Assembly: GCA_902729315.2 (NCBI GenBank)
Contig: LR746272.1
Span: 10,906,327 to 10,970,326 of the forward strand
Source: Spirodela intermedia
Taxonomy: Eukaryota > Streptophyta > Magnoliopsida > Alismatales > Araceae
Direction: 5' to 3'
Length of the DNA: 64,000 nucleotides
A program made the position numbers and the translations under genes. The notes below the pieces were generated by a model, which made no database searches, had not been told where the DNA came from, and saw nothing but the letters and a program-made list of their open reading frames with translations. Positions 48,001 to 60,900 of the stretch are shown here, piece by piece (position 1 is the stretch's first letter; the number at the start of each line of letters is the position of its first letter).

Positions 48001-51000
48001 TTTTGCCGTCCTCTAGGGGGAGGACAACTGTTGGTCAGTTTTTCTTATGATTCTCCTTTTTATTGGTAGTGTCTGAATCTGAAATTGAGCTGTTTTTGTT
48101 TATTAAACCTTGGAATATTGACTGCACATTCTGCTGGCTAAATACATGTTTGCTTCTTGAATCACTAGTGGACGTAGAAGTCCATTTATTGTTTGCATCA
48201 TCTGAGGATTTTTACCTAAATAGGGATATTTTTGTTGTCACTCTTTTCTGCCTTAATGCATAAAATTTTGAGAGGGCCTATAAAACATAAATCTTTTAGC
48301 GGGGCTGTGCAGACTTATGGAAGTCTGATGCTGCATCCTTTTCCTTAGCTCATCTGTGACACCCCTACCACCCTGTGACACTGTCTTCATCTTCTCTTCC
48401 TTTTTCTTAAGGAATACTGGTGGGCGATAGAGTCCCAGCATCTGGTCATTCAACTTAAACCGTCACATTGTCCTGTTGAACCTGTTTTCAATATTTCACA
48501 TGCAACATCCCATGTACATGCACAATTCCAAATGATACAGGTATATTTTCTGTCCATCCAAGGCCAAACCAGACCATTATAGGCAGGGTTCATGCTATCT
48601 ACACGGAAAAAGAAGTTGACGGAGGTTTCACAGTGAGAACGTTTTATATGCATTCGTGGCTCCCCTCCCTTGCTATCCACGAGCAAAGATTGATGAACCT
48701 GTGGTAATGTAGTACTGCGATTATGTACACAATAGCTCATGCTCCAAGCCTGAAAACCTTGAACTATTACCGGATGAATTGGATACAGCACACTGTGCAC
48801 AATGGATCCTCAGGATATGATCAAAGACCTTGGTAATATATCACACGGAGGAACGTTTAAGTGATTTCCTACTTTAAACAGTGGTTGATATATGGAGAGC
48901 AGGTAGGGATATATATGGTTCACTCGAAGGTGATTTTTAACAGACTCCTAACATATGCAGGGATATTATGTATTATTTCAAGAGAAATAGCATAGTAGGA
49001 ATGCCTGCTTATTAATGGAAACAAGCAGGTTTTGATCATTTGCTGTCTAGGTTGGTAACTAGTTAAAACTAGGACCTTTTCCTACCAGACACTATGGGAA
49101 GAAAAAAAACACTGTTCAGTGGGAATTGCTGCTCTATGATATCATAAGGATGATCAAACTCTTAGAAGACTGGTCAATCTCTACAATGCAGAAAACATTA
49201 TCTTCTTTGAAAGAAATGTAATACTTATTGTCCTGACAAAATAATGTTTATCAGAATAGGCAGCCTAATGAAAGTGAAGTTTCAAGGGTTGTGCTTGGGG
49301 ATCTGTCAGTGTTATGATGCTTGAAGAAAAGTGTTTACATTTTGGAACCTCGACGAAAAAAAGAGACATTATGCTATTAGTCGTCCATTTTTATCTTCAA
49401 GCAGCTCATTTCCTCCCAATCGCAAATTCTTTTTCTGTAAAGTTTGTGTAATGGATCAACAGATTCTCACTGTTTGATTACTCATAATGCTGTACTACAG
49501 GCCATTCTGTTTTTGCATACTTCACTGTGTTCTTTCTTAAATATAGAACAATATATCGCTTAATATGGTATGCTTTATTTTTAGTTCTTATACTGATGCA
49601 AATTGGGTGCTTTCCCTTTGCAGTGATTGAAGGTCCTTCTATTGAAAATGTCAAAAAAGCTGCCACCAAAATCAATGGGGCAGTGGAGGAGGTAGGTTTT
49701 TACCTGTCTGGAGAACTTGGTATCTATGGTCTCTATTGAAGAGCTTGTCTAATTTATCTCAACAGTCGAAAATATATTAGGAACTTAAAAGTGTTTTTTC
49801 TTCTAATTCCCAACTTTTTCCTGTCGACTCGATTGTTATGTGTTAATTTATAATATCTTAGAACTTGAATTAAAAAAATAATATTTTAAGAAATATAATT
49901 GTACATTTTTCCTTCTTCAAAATAAGATATATCCTTGAACTTTCATGGATTTTTTTTGCATATTTGGTTCTGATGGTGTTTTCCGCAAAACAAGCAGACA
50001 AAGGGTCACCTTATCTGCAACAGTGCTATGAAATGTTTTCTTCGAGTGGAGTTCACATTGTTGATCGAGTTCCTTGTGAATGTGTGTAGTACCATTTTCT
50101 ACCTCTAATTTACTTGTTAAAATTTTCTGTAACTGCTGGATAAAACCTGATCTATACCTACCCTTGATCTCTTACCTAAAACACAGTACTGACCCTTAGT
50201 CTGTTATCAGGAAAGAAAGTCAAAAATAAAAGGTTGCAGTCTTTGAGTCACGGTATCCATAATAGACAGTTGGGCAGTACAGCTCCATTTTTTTTCATTT
50301 TTTTATGATATTTGATTTGATCAGCATCCTGTGAAAATATTAACAAAAGCCATAAAGTTGGAGAATTGCCAAACAGTTTCTGCGAGGACCAGAAAACAAG
50401 TAATGGTCGAGATACGGTTGATGTGGCTAAACTTGGAAAATAATTCACTTTCTGTTGGCAATGCTGCTATTAGGGAAAGAATATGTAAGCTCAACTCATC
50501 AGCAGAGGGCAGAGGAAAACCGAGAAAGAAAGGAAAAATGAAGGAAAGGGACATTCTAGTCACCATGGACCACTGGATCCCACCCATTTCCGGCTTGCAA
50601 TCCTAATAGTAGACATGCATTTAAAGAAGAGGAAAATAATGTCTAATTTTTGGTTGTTCATTAATTTTTGATGTTTATGTGAAAGCACTCCTGCTTTCTG
50701 TTGCAATTATACCGTTTGTTTGATAAAGTTTAAAAATAATTTATAAAATAGTAGACATGCATTTAAACGGAAAAAGGCTCTTACCTCAGCGTTGATTCGT
50801 CCATTTTGATCCAGAACTGGATCAGAATGGACGTGGCCAATGCATGTCCTCAATCGGATTCTGGGTGATGTGTCCTTGGTATCCATATTCCCTAAAAAAG
50901 CTATCGTCTGAATACAGAGCTACAAGATCTGGAGTTGTAGTGGACTTGAAATGAGCCTTGTTGAAAATTTTAATTCATCATCATATTTTCTGTTATATAG

Positions 51001-54000
51001 TACTTAATTTCCCTTGTTCGGTTTTTATAAATTTACTATGACTGTTGGGAATGGCTTTCATTGGACTTTCCATCTCTAATTGGTTCTCTGACCTCCTTTA
51101 GATTTGATGGTCTTGGTAAATCTCTCAAATCTCTCATTTTATATTGCTATTCTGGATGAACATAATTATTCTCTTTCTAGAATGTGAAACATCGTTAAAA
51201 TATCAAGTGAGTAAAGCACAAAAACTTGGTGGTGTGAATATAGCTATTACTGTTATGTTAAACGCTCTCTAGGTATCTTTTGCTCTACAAACCTGGTGCA
51301 AATTTGGCTGATTGACCAGATTCGATTCAACCACCAATCCAATGCTTTATTCCCTCAATGATGACGCTGTACTAGTTTTCTTTTATCCTCTCCAACTCTC
51401 ATTGTGTAGTAACTTTCCCCCCGAGATCCTGGTCTTTTGCACGGTGTAGAAAATTTTCTTATATTCCTTTCTGCTGCTTGACAAGATCTCCATCCAGTTG
51501 CTGTGTTCAATAGCATATTTTGGAAACCCTCTTTGCTGACCTTATCCACAACAAGTTCCAGTAGATTGCTACAATTACTTTACAGATGTGAAATCAAAGA
51601 AAAATAAAATCTGGAATAAAGTAAGACGGTTTGGAAGAATTTTTTTTAAAGATGATTTACGGAATAACGTGGGAGCATGCAATTCGCTTTCAATAAAAAT
51701 TCGTCGGAGAGGATGAAAGGAGGTGAACTGGGGAGTGCAGTCTTGCAGGGGTTAACTTAAAGAAAACTACCTTAATGAAGTATCAACAAAACATGTTCCA
51801 ATTGATATTCTGGTCAGCATTATCTTATCCTTTCAGGCTTGACCGCTTAGGTGGCTTTCTGCCTTCTATATATCCATCTTGTGTTTCATCACCTGTCGGT
51901 GATCGGTATTACCTTTGTGTGTATTCTATAATCGATTGGACCAAAACGACCACACTGTAATTACCTTTCCTAAAAATTTCAGTCGGGATACTAGTGGTTT
52001 CTGTATCTATAACATGTTATGACTGTTGCACAGTTTTTCGACGCATGAAAGTATTTAGTTCCACATAGAACATAGGAGAACTGGTATAAAAATAGAGGAT
52101 CAAAGTTATTACTATCAAGGAATTATTATTTAGATCTTCATGGATGCAAAAACATATTTGGCCAAGATAAGTCATCCTATCATTGATGCGTAACTCCTAC
52201 TCTGTTAGACAACGTGGCATTGAGCGTCGTTTAGATCAGTAGTTAGTTTTGCATGCTAATGTGGATGCATATCTAAAGATCACGATAACTACTTTTTAAA
52301 ATTGTCATCCAAATCGGTATTTGGGTTTGAATAATGCTAAAACTGGTAGGACAAACCTACCATTCTTCCATTAGCTTGTGGGTTTTTACAGTAGGCTTAC
52401 TTTTGAAGTCCTGTCTGGAAAATCCAGTGTTTGGTGTTTGGAATTATTTTTTTTGCATTGAAATGACAGAAGAACGTGATCACGATACTTATTGTTGAAT
52501 ATACCTTACCGAAACTACCTTTGTATGAATTAACGAGCGGTCTTTGCAGGATCTCACATTCTCCACATAAGAGTCTTCTGCTTTCTTCGTTGAACTTCAT
52601 TCTCTGATCATTCTTTTTTTACTTTGCTTTACAGGGAATTAGAAGCCCATTGCTTGATTACTCCCACTTTGTTTCCCTTCCATTGGCTATCCACCCACAA
52701 TTGGTGGAGAAGTTAAACGACTTCCAGAATTCTATTGTCGGGGCTTCTGGCCCTGGAAAAGATAGGAATATGGAAGTTGATCCAGAGAATTATGCTTCAG
52801 CTGATGGAAATGACAATGAAACCCTGTTTGAAGATGTTGAACTTACTTTGGCGATTGATCGTGACGAGGAACATGTAAAAGTGGAAAGAGATTCTGGAGC
52901 TATCAAGAAAACCTCAACAAGATCGAATTCTTCTGTGTTGTCTGGTATTGTAACTTTTCATTGTTCACCATTAAGTTTGAGTCTATCAGGATCCTTTTTT
53001 TAAAATATTATAACACTATGCTAATATTCTCTATTCCATTGGACTGCCAGATCAATTAGAAGCCACAAAACAAAAGATGAGCGCGTGTTACCTTCAAAGA
53101 AAAAGCTGATGATCATATTTATTACCTTTTTTCTTAGTTGCCACCATTGTCATCCTCTTCGTCATCGTTGTCACAATCCTTATCTCATATTTCCTTGTCC
53201 TGCGATGAATGGGTGTGGAGATGTATTTTGATTATCTATTCTGGTTGACATCAACTCTGCTAATAGTGGTGCAAGGTTCCTTGCATAGTTATGAAAGCTG
53301 CCCTGTTTGGTGGGGAACAATGAACCTGATTGGAACTGCCATACCCCCCTCCGGTCTGGCAAGAGGGGTATTCCTGTGCAGAGGGGTATTGGAACCTGAT
53401 TGGCTACTCTTGTGCTGTTTTAGCCTTGAGCCGATCAGCGATTTGAACATATTTCGTTGGCCCTAAATAAATGTGGGGTTCTTGATTTAGTGTTGAATAT
53501 AGTGAACACAACTTTGCAACCCATTTTTCATTTACTTTGTGGATTTAGTTTTCCAGAGACTGTAGCTACCATCCTTTGCCACTGACACCTATCTACACTC
53601 ACTACTTTTACTTGTTTGTTATTCCCTTGGTTTGATTGACAGGTCGACCGCCTAACACTCATACTCCCCATTTACCTATTGCTCTTGTCCGCTCTCCACC
53701 TTTTTTTGCTTCTGCCGGAAGGCCATTAATCTCAGATGTGCTTTATTTTCTCTGGTTTTCTCTCTCTTTTTTTTTTGTTCCTCTTCTCCCAGGGTTCTCT
53801 CCCTTTGTATTTATGTAGGGACTTTCTAGTTACGTAACAGGAACCTCAATAGAACATGGGATGATAACTGGTCTGTACCTGTTTAGGTTCAGAAGTCAGG
53901 TTTTAAACTTATGTTCCGAGCCAATGCCATTTCAGATAGGAGAACCATTAGCCATATTCTGAGGTTGCCTGGCAGCTATCAAGTATCATCTACGAGTGAT

Positions 54001-56421
54001 ATCCATTCATTTTGTAACAGAGATACTTCTGCCTTTATTGCGTTAGGAGTTCAGTGAATTCCTGATGCAATACCTCATTTGATGTCAATAGTTGCTGAAA
54101 TAATGTTCCCCAACAGCTAAATTAGACATGAGTAAAGCCAAGGGTATGAACTTTATGAATTGTTGGAAATTAGAGTAAGCTTCCATATTGATGAGAAAAC
54201 GTAATTAATGTTATTAAATATAATAACTAAGACAGTTCTGATCGGTTTGGAATTCCATGTCCTTTAACAGAAACTCCAGGTGTGGAGACAGATCGAAAGC
54301 CACCTGATTGAGACTGCGAAGTAGTGTGTTCTAGTCCAATACTCACCCTGATTGGTATCACATACGTATCAAATAACTTTGTTACCACTCATATTTGTAG
54401 ACTCGTAAGAGGTTACTTCGCAACATGTACGATGCTTTTCATGTCCTGAAAATACTTTAATTATAGACAGACGTTATAACTTGTTCACTGGATGCACAGA
54501 TGCCTGAAGATCTGTAAATGCCTTTCAAATGCAAAGTTATTTTTTTCTCATGCAAATTTGGATGCTTTCTATATACAGTCGTTGTCCAATTTACCTTCTT
54601 CAAATGCAGATTTGGGCATTGACAGATCCATCTTCATAAAACCGAAAACATTTCACTTAACTGTCCTCATGTTGAAGTTATGGAACAAAGAGCTTGTTGC
54701 CGCAGCTGCTGATGTACTGCAGGCAAGTACCTTTTGAGACAGTGATTTATATTCATCTGCATAATCTGAGGGTACTGAGTTTTGCCTTGGTCCTATCGTG
54801 AAGAAAATCTCCCCAAAAGTGCTGGAGGCCTTGGACAACCGGCCACTTTCTATTAGGCTTAAAGGGCTGGTAAGCCTCTTTCAGAATTTACAATGTTCTT
54901 CACTGGTTTCCAATCGGATGTGATCTCGTTTCAGTATTAAGTTCACATATATCTAATATTTACGCGATTCCCCATTATTTTTCTAGTTGTGAAACTGTTG
55001 ATTTTGCGTTGTAAATATCGTCTTATGCCTCAACTGCACCATTTGCTTTGTATTTTGTAATGTGAGTCGATGGGAAGCATATGGTTTTTCTGCATTATTG
55101 TACTGTGGTAATGTACTTTAGTGGGCCGTCCAATTCAAGACCATATGACGAGATAGACATTGGCCCATCTACCCCGGGCTTACCTTCCTGCATAACAGTG
55201 TTTGAGGACTACTCTTACCTCATAATTCGTTTCAAGTTTCTGTGGTCCCGATGCTACTTGTTTCATGTACTCATGCTTATGCAGTCATGGTGCTTGGCGA
55301 TTGGGTTGTCTCCCTGGTCTTACCATGCAGTCATCCTGCTCTATACACACGTTTTGCATATGCATATATTTAGGCTTCATTCCCTTCCTGAAGCCTGAAG
55401 GAATCGGAGAAATCGTTGACTGCGCGGTGGGATCCTCACATTGTCAGCCTAATTTTCTTCAGAATTGCGTTTGGTAAGTAGTTCTGGGTTTCTGAGAATG
55501 GCCCATCGGCATGTGCTGACTATTTTGTTGACCAAACGTGGTGCGAGCTGACCGGACTTCATCTCAGAGCCAGGATGAAAGAAAAACCTGTCTTTCGCTC
55601 TGAATTTTGCTGCTGTTTCTCCTAAATGTTGGGAACTCAGCCTTTCTGATCTTCTGCTGGCCCCGTATTTAGCTTTGTTTTCTTTGTCTAGATGATAGAT
55701 AATACTACCCCTCACCATGGACAATACCTGCACATCTGCATGGGATGGCCATGTAATGAACTGAAGCTCTCTCTGGTGTGGCAGGAGTGCATGAAAGGGT
55801 CTCCGGCAAGGGCTCGGGTTCTTTACGCTCCGATTGAGGAACTCGGAGGAGAGGGACGCTTGATGCGTGCATGTGGTATGCAATGCACACAAGCTTCGTA
55901 TGTTCCTAAATATAGCATGACTTTTTCAATATAGCTGCTCTGCTTGACTCAAAACTCTCTCAGAGGTCATCATCGAGGCTTACATCCAAGCAGGCCTCGT
56001 TCTCGAGAAGGACGCTCGGCAGACGTTGAAGGTCACATCGGATCACCCAACTTTCTCAACCATCATCATCATCAGTTGATATTGTTTCATTGCAGCTTCA
56101 CGCCACCCTGATGAATGTGAGGCATAGGAAGAGGTGACCCACTGCGGCTCTCGATCTCGACTCACCCAGATGAATGGGATCCCTTCGGAATGCTGACTGA
56201 GAGAGTAACTCTGCAGGAACAAGACGAGAGGGCGGCGGGAGGAGTCCTTCGACGCGCGGGGCATCTTCAGGAGGTACGGGTCCGAGGACTGGGGAGAGTA
56301 CCTCGTCAAGGAGGCCCATCTCTCTCAGAGGTTCCTCTTCGGCGAGAGCGGCTACTACCACTGCTGCGGCTCCCTCCCCTTCCCGTCCCCGCTGACCCCA
56401 CAACCAGCTGATTCTTCTTGA
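45023..56421 (+). CDS. ASCC1: ASCC1-like protein: KH domain plus LigT/AKAP7-type phosphoesterase domain, 12 exons
   Basis: In animals ASCC1 belongs to the activating signal cointegrator complex, which acts in transcription and in alkylation-damage repair. The plant role is not well defined. Exons are 45023-45122 (acceptor at 44983), 46743-47071, 47769-47806, 47954-48033, 49624-49691, 52635-52944, 54610-54722, 54804-54869, 55785-55875, 55964-56031, 56096-56133 and 56217-56421. All phases agree and give 501 aa from Met 45023. A KH domain (about 144-205) shows LLRFIKGKGGATQRRIEEET, including the GKGG loop. A variable acidic linker follows. The 2H-phosphoesterase-like domain keeps both H-x-T motifs: His324-Leu-Thr (TFHLTVLMLKLWNKE) and His423-Ala-Thr (LHATLMN). 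The C-terminus is SFDARGIFRRYGSEDWGEYL, then YYHCCGSLPFP. The intron after 54722 has a GC donor (CAG|GCAAGT). The last four exons are GC-rich. The start codon is uncertain. Confidence 0.9.
49692..52634 (+). other. Large intron 5 of the ASCC1-like gene
   Basis: This 2.9-kb AT-rich intron is the longest in the window. It contains a short open frame at 50331-50606 without recognised homology and a pair of exact 21-bp direct repeats (50605 and 50747). No transposon protein was found. Confidence 0.55.
50605..50767. repeat. Exact 21-bp direct repeats flanking about 121 bp
   Basis: The same 21 bases (starting aatagtagacatgcat) occur at 50605-50625 and 50747-50767 inside ASCC1 intron 5. The enclosed 121 bp end AT-rich. 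The arrangement resembles a target-site duplication around a short retroposon, but no tRNA-like or polymerase III promoter was recognised. Confidence 0.7.
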
Positions 56422-56425
56422 ACAG

Positions 56426-56428
<3 letters not shown>

Positions 56429-56476
<48 letters not shown>
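56429..56476. repeat. (GA)n microsatellite
   Basis: This is a GA run of about 48 bp starting 8 bp after the ASCC1 stop codon, hence in its 3' UTR. It is the longest dinucleotide run in the window. Confidence 0.95.
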
Positions 56477-56479
<3 letters not shown>

Positions 56480-57540
56480 ACGGTGTTACAGTGGTGGTGT
56501 GGGGCCCGTAACTCTTGTCCACACAGGGTCCCGACAGCAATCTGCCACGTAACGTTCCAGAGTCCCTGTTCTACTGATAAGCACAGACTCCATGGAAAAT
56601 CTCCTCATTTTATGCTCCGCTTTTATCCCTTTCCTAGACGGCGCCGGCGACGGCGACGGCGGTCGGCGCCGGTCTCGCGTGGACCGCCCTTCAATCTCTG
56701 AATGGATCGGCAGGGGGATTGGAAGGCGGAGCGGGGTGGGAACAGTGCGGGATGTGGGGTCAACCCCACGGCATTGGAAAGAGACAGGTAGAGAGAGAAC
56801 AACAGGGGAGCGCTGCTCCTCCACGAATATGTGCCCGGAGGAGGGTGGGACCTGATCTCCAAAAGGGCAGAGCACCATTCGAGCCAACAGCCCTCACCTA
56901 CTTGTGAATCAATCTGTTGGGGAGGGAGGAGACGGATAAAGGCGAATTCCGATGCGTGCTCGTCGGGATCGGGCCTCGATCCTTCGGCGCGCGCGGGGGT
57001 TCTTCCTTCTCGTCTGATCTTCAGATTGATGAATGTCTCTTGGAAGATGCGGCGGATGCGGAGCCGTAGCTTCTTTTCATGAGAATCCCGCTGAGGTCTC
57101 CTCCCTATGCGGTGTCGGAGCATCGCAATGTTCACGTAGCCCTGAGGGAAAGGGGAGAGGAGTGAGATCAGCAGTGGCAACTGCTGGTGCCGCCGCCGGC
57201 GGCGGCTTTGCCATCTGGGTTCTACGGGAATCCTATGATTCGGCGCTTTAGTCCGCAAATCACTGTTATCCAGTCACTCTTATCCGTTTCCTTGATTGGT
57301 TTAGACAGCTTTTTTGCTGGCTAGATGCTCCTCCGGCTTTGAATATTCTGTCTGTCTGTGTTTGTTCTTATCTCTTGGGTGCCTCCGTTTCCCTGGCATT
57401 TCTTCGGGGAAGGAGGGGGGATACGTTCGGTATCGTCGCCGTTCCGTGAGGAGCCCACTCTTCACGAGGAACGCGGGAGTGATCGGAGGTTTTTGGAGAC
57501 GGTGAACTCGAGCTTCGATTCTCCTTAATAGCAGATAAAA

Positions 57541-57580
57541 GAAGAAGAAGAAGAAGAGGAAGAGGAAGAAGGAGAAAAGG
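57541..57580. repeat. GAA-rich purine tract
   Basis: This is a run of GAA/GAG triplets of about 40 bp, some 330 bp upstream of the PP2C-kinase start codon. Confidence 0.85.
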
Positions 57581-57907
57581 AACCTGTGACGTCGATCTTC
57601 GACAGAAAATAGGAAATTCGAACGCGATATTCTGCACAAGGAATCGGTCGTTCGGAAATTCGAGTGGATTTGATGAATTCTCTTGCGGTTTTTTGATTTA
57701 TGCTATTTTTTTTTCCCCTCGGGTATTCACCGAGACTGCATTTAGCTTCGGAATTCGAAGTAATGCTGGAGTTCACGCGCTCGAGCTATCTTCCTTTGAG
57801 TATCAGTGTAGAAAACTTTCAATCCCGTCGAGACGGTTGGAGTAAAACCGGTGAGTGGTAACATACTTCTGGGGTTTCGTTCGTGCTTCTTTCGAGCATT
57901 CCATGTG

Positions 57908-60900
57908 ATGGGGAGTTCGTGTTCAAGGTGTTGCGCTGGGCAAGCGCCCGATTCACCCAGAGATACCAAACTGAAGGAATCAGAAAATGCGAGAGCGACT
58001 TCAGGTGCCTCTGTTTCTCCTGTTTCTTCTTCTGAGCAGGGAGACCCCGAAGAGCAGTTTCAGCGATCAAACTTCCCTAGGGATTCTAGCATTGGAATCA
58101 ATCGGCTGTCAAGGGTCTCTTCGCAGTTTCTTCCTCCTGATGGTTCACGCACAGTGAAGGTTCCGGCTGGAAACTTTGATCTGCAGTACTCTTACTTATC
58201 TCAGAGAGGGTATTATCCTGAGGCTCTGGACAAGGCAAATCAGGATAGCTTCTGCATACATACACCCTTCGGAACAAGCCCTGATGACCATTTCTTTGGA
58301 GTATTTGATGGGCATGGAGAATTCGGAGCTCAGTGTTCACAATTTGCGAAGAGAAAGCTCTGCGAAAATCTACTAAGGAATAGTCGATTCCGCACGGATC
58401 CTGTGGAGGCCTGCCACGCTGCCTTCTTGGCAACAAACTCACAATTGCATACAGATGGCTTGGATGATAGTATGAGTGGGACAACGGCAGTCACGGTTCT
58501 GGTTCGGGGTAGGACGATTTATGTTGCAAATTGTGGTGATTCCAGGGCTGTCATTGCAGAAACGAGAGGGAAGGACATTGTGGCTGTGGACCTGTCGGTT
58601 GATCAGACTCCTTTTCGAACTGATGAGCTTGAAAGGGTCAAGAATTGTGGAGCTAGGGTTCTTACGTTGGACCAGATAGAGGGACTGAAGAACCCAGATG
58701 TTCAATGTTGGGGTACAGAAGAAGGTGATGACGGTGATCCTCCCAGAGTCTGGGTTCAGAATGGGATGTATCCCGGAACAGCTTTCACCAGGAGTATTGG
58801 AGATTCAATTGCTGAGTCTATCGGTGTTGTTGCAATGCCAGAGATCGTTGTCTTAGAGCTTACACAGAATCATCCGTTCTTTGTGATTGCAAGTGATGGT
58901 GTCTTCGAGTTTCTCTCCAGCGAAACTGTGGTTGACATGGTAGGTATCTCTTTAAGTCCCTTTACACCTTTTGGTTCTTTGTTCTGGACTCTTTCAAATC
59001 TCTGCTTTCTTTCTAGTAGAATGGGCTCATGGGAGTCCACAAGAGCCAGACAAGAACAAACGCATTTTCATCACATAGAAGGAACCGTCTGTTTCTATTA
59101 TTCAGCGTCTGTTTCTACTGTTGAAAAAATGATGATTTAGTAGCCTACAACAGCAAATGAGAAAACATGATTAGAGCACTTAAGTTATGTGCTTATTTTC
59201 TTAATTTGTATTCATAAGACTGACCTATTATATATACAGGACTGTTTTTCGCACTTTCACAGGGCTGCCTCATCAATCTCTGCACCCGCTTTTTTTTTTT
59301 TTTGTTTCCTCTAATTACAATCATTTTCATTAAAGTCTCAAATATTTCTTATTTACAATCATCAGCATGGTATGTCGTAAATTATTCTGTAACCACTTAG
59401 AAATTCACACTGCTGCACCCCCTGCATACTATTGGATTGTGATTTTCTGATTGAATCTGCAGGTTTCGAAATTTAAAGACCCCCGGGATGCATGTGCTGC
59501 AATTGTTGCTGAATCATATCGACTTTGGCTGCAGTATGAAACTCGTACAGATGATATTACCATCATTGTCGTGCACATAAATGGACTAATTGGCGTATGA
59601 GGATTTTTCTCCTATGATTTTCTCATCTATTCATGATTTTTTGTTCTTATATTTCTTTTGTCCATTTTTTTATTTACTTATTAAGATCGAGGTCCTCGCA
59701 TATTTTTTTCAGACAGCTTCTGTGCAAGGTCCATCCAACAGTTTAAGAACTCTGCCACAAGTCATTGAAGTGACAGGGTCTGAGTCTCCCTCCACACTTA
59801 ACTGGAACTCGTCAAACCAGCGTGTGAGGCAAGATTTGTCACGGGCACGACTGAGGGCCATTGAAAGTTCCCTTGACAAGGGACTCGGGTGGGCCCCCCC
59901 TTCTCCATCGCATAGAAAAACTTGGGAAGAAGAAGTGAGACATCCCCTATCACTGTCCCTTTCTCATCATCGATTGTTAAATTTCCTTAATCGGTTGACA
60001 TTATTTCCGTGTATTTGTCTGTTCGAACTTGTCCTAATGTCAGGCACACATCGAACGAGTTCTGCATGATCATTTCTTATTCAGAAAACTCACTGACTCT
60101 CAATCTCGTGTGTTGCTGGACTGCATGCAACGGATTGAGGTCAAACCTGGCGATATAGTTGTTCAACAGGTTAGTCTCATTATTCATGAATAAACCCACT
60201 CTGAGGTCTGTACTGGTGATGCTGTATATTTAGACGCTGCAGAGGGGATTTATCTTTCTCATGTTAACTTACTGTGATAGATGCGAATTTCAGGGTGGAG
60301 AGGGTGACTGCTTCTATGTAGTTGGAAGCGGAGAATTTGAAGTCTTAGCTACTCAGGTGAGCTCAAACCCTTTAATTGTACAGACAGCTCCTTTATATTT
60401 TTTACTCTCCATTTTCAATAGCTATTAAGCTTAATCCCACCGAAGTCCACCTCACTTGAAATTGATGTCGGATCAAAGCTGAAATGGCATATGAATGACA
60501 TCATCCGTGTTGTTTTCTATAATATACCAGTAATCTTCATGATTTATCTTTTCCTTTTTAATGTCATGGGTGGTATTTTTTGGTGAAAGTAATCTCAGTG
60601 TAATTTTCTTTGTATTTTCAGACGTGTAAATCTGAGGATTCTTAAATGATCTATTTTCTCTCTAAAACTTTTCTGTCCAAATCTGTTAGGATCTCTTCTG
60701 ATTAAGATCTCGAGGATATTTTCTTGAAAATCCTATTCCTGATTCCTGTTTCGAGGGATCCTCCAAAGTAATCTTCATCTGAACAAAAACAATTTCCGGA
60801 ATAGTGACCATATGCCATATTGCTTTCGTAGCCAATTCCTTCGGAACATAGATGATTTCCTGAAGCTATTTGTTTCATAAAAGAATGCAAGTGTCTCATT

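Larger units (their letters stand above)
56422..57907. other. Intergenic region: ASCC1 3' flank and leader of the PP2C-kinase gene
   Basis: No separate gene is supported. A long (GA)n run directly follows the ASCC1 stop. GC-rich DNA (56640-57250) gives spurious ORFs in several frames. A purine-rich GAA tract at 57541-57580 and AT-richer DNA lead into the next start codon. The promoter and leader of the downstream gene must lie here. Confidence 0.5.

Noticed and set aside
48450-48800. 116-codon minus-strand ORF in ASCC1 intron 4
   Set aside because: It looked like a possible transposon remnant, but I could not match it to any transposase, integrase or reverse transcriptase motif. It may be worth a database search.
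50331-50606. 91-codon ORF in ASCC1 intron 5
   Set aside because: It has no recognised homology and no splice sites linking it to the gene. The family alignment runs directly from the exon ending 49691 to the one starting 52635.
55081-55398. Plus-strand ORF between ASCC1 exons 8 and 9
   Set aside because: The exon ending 54869 joins directly to 55785 in phase and restores the conserved LKGL-ECMKGSPARARVLYAP stretch, so this is intron.
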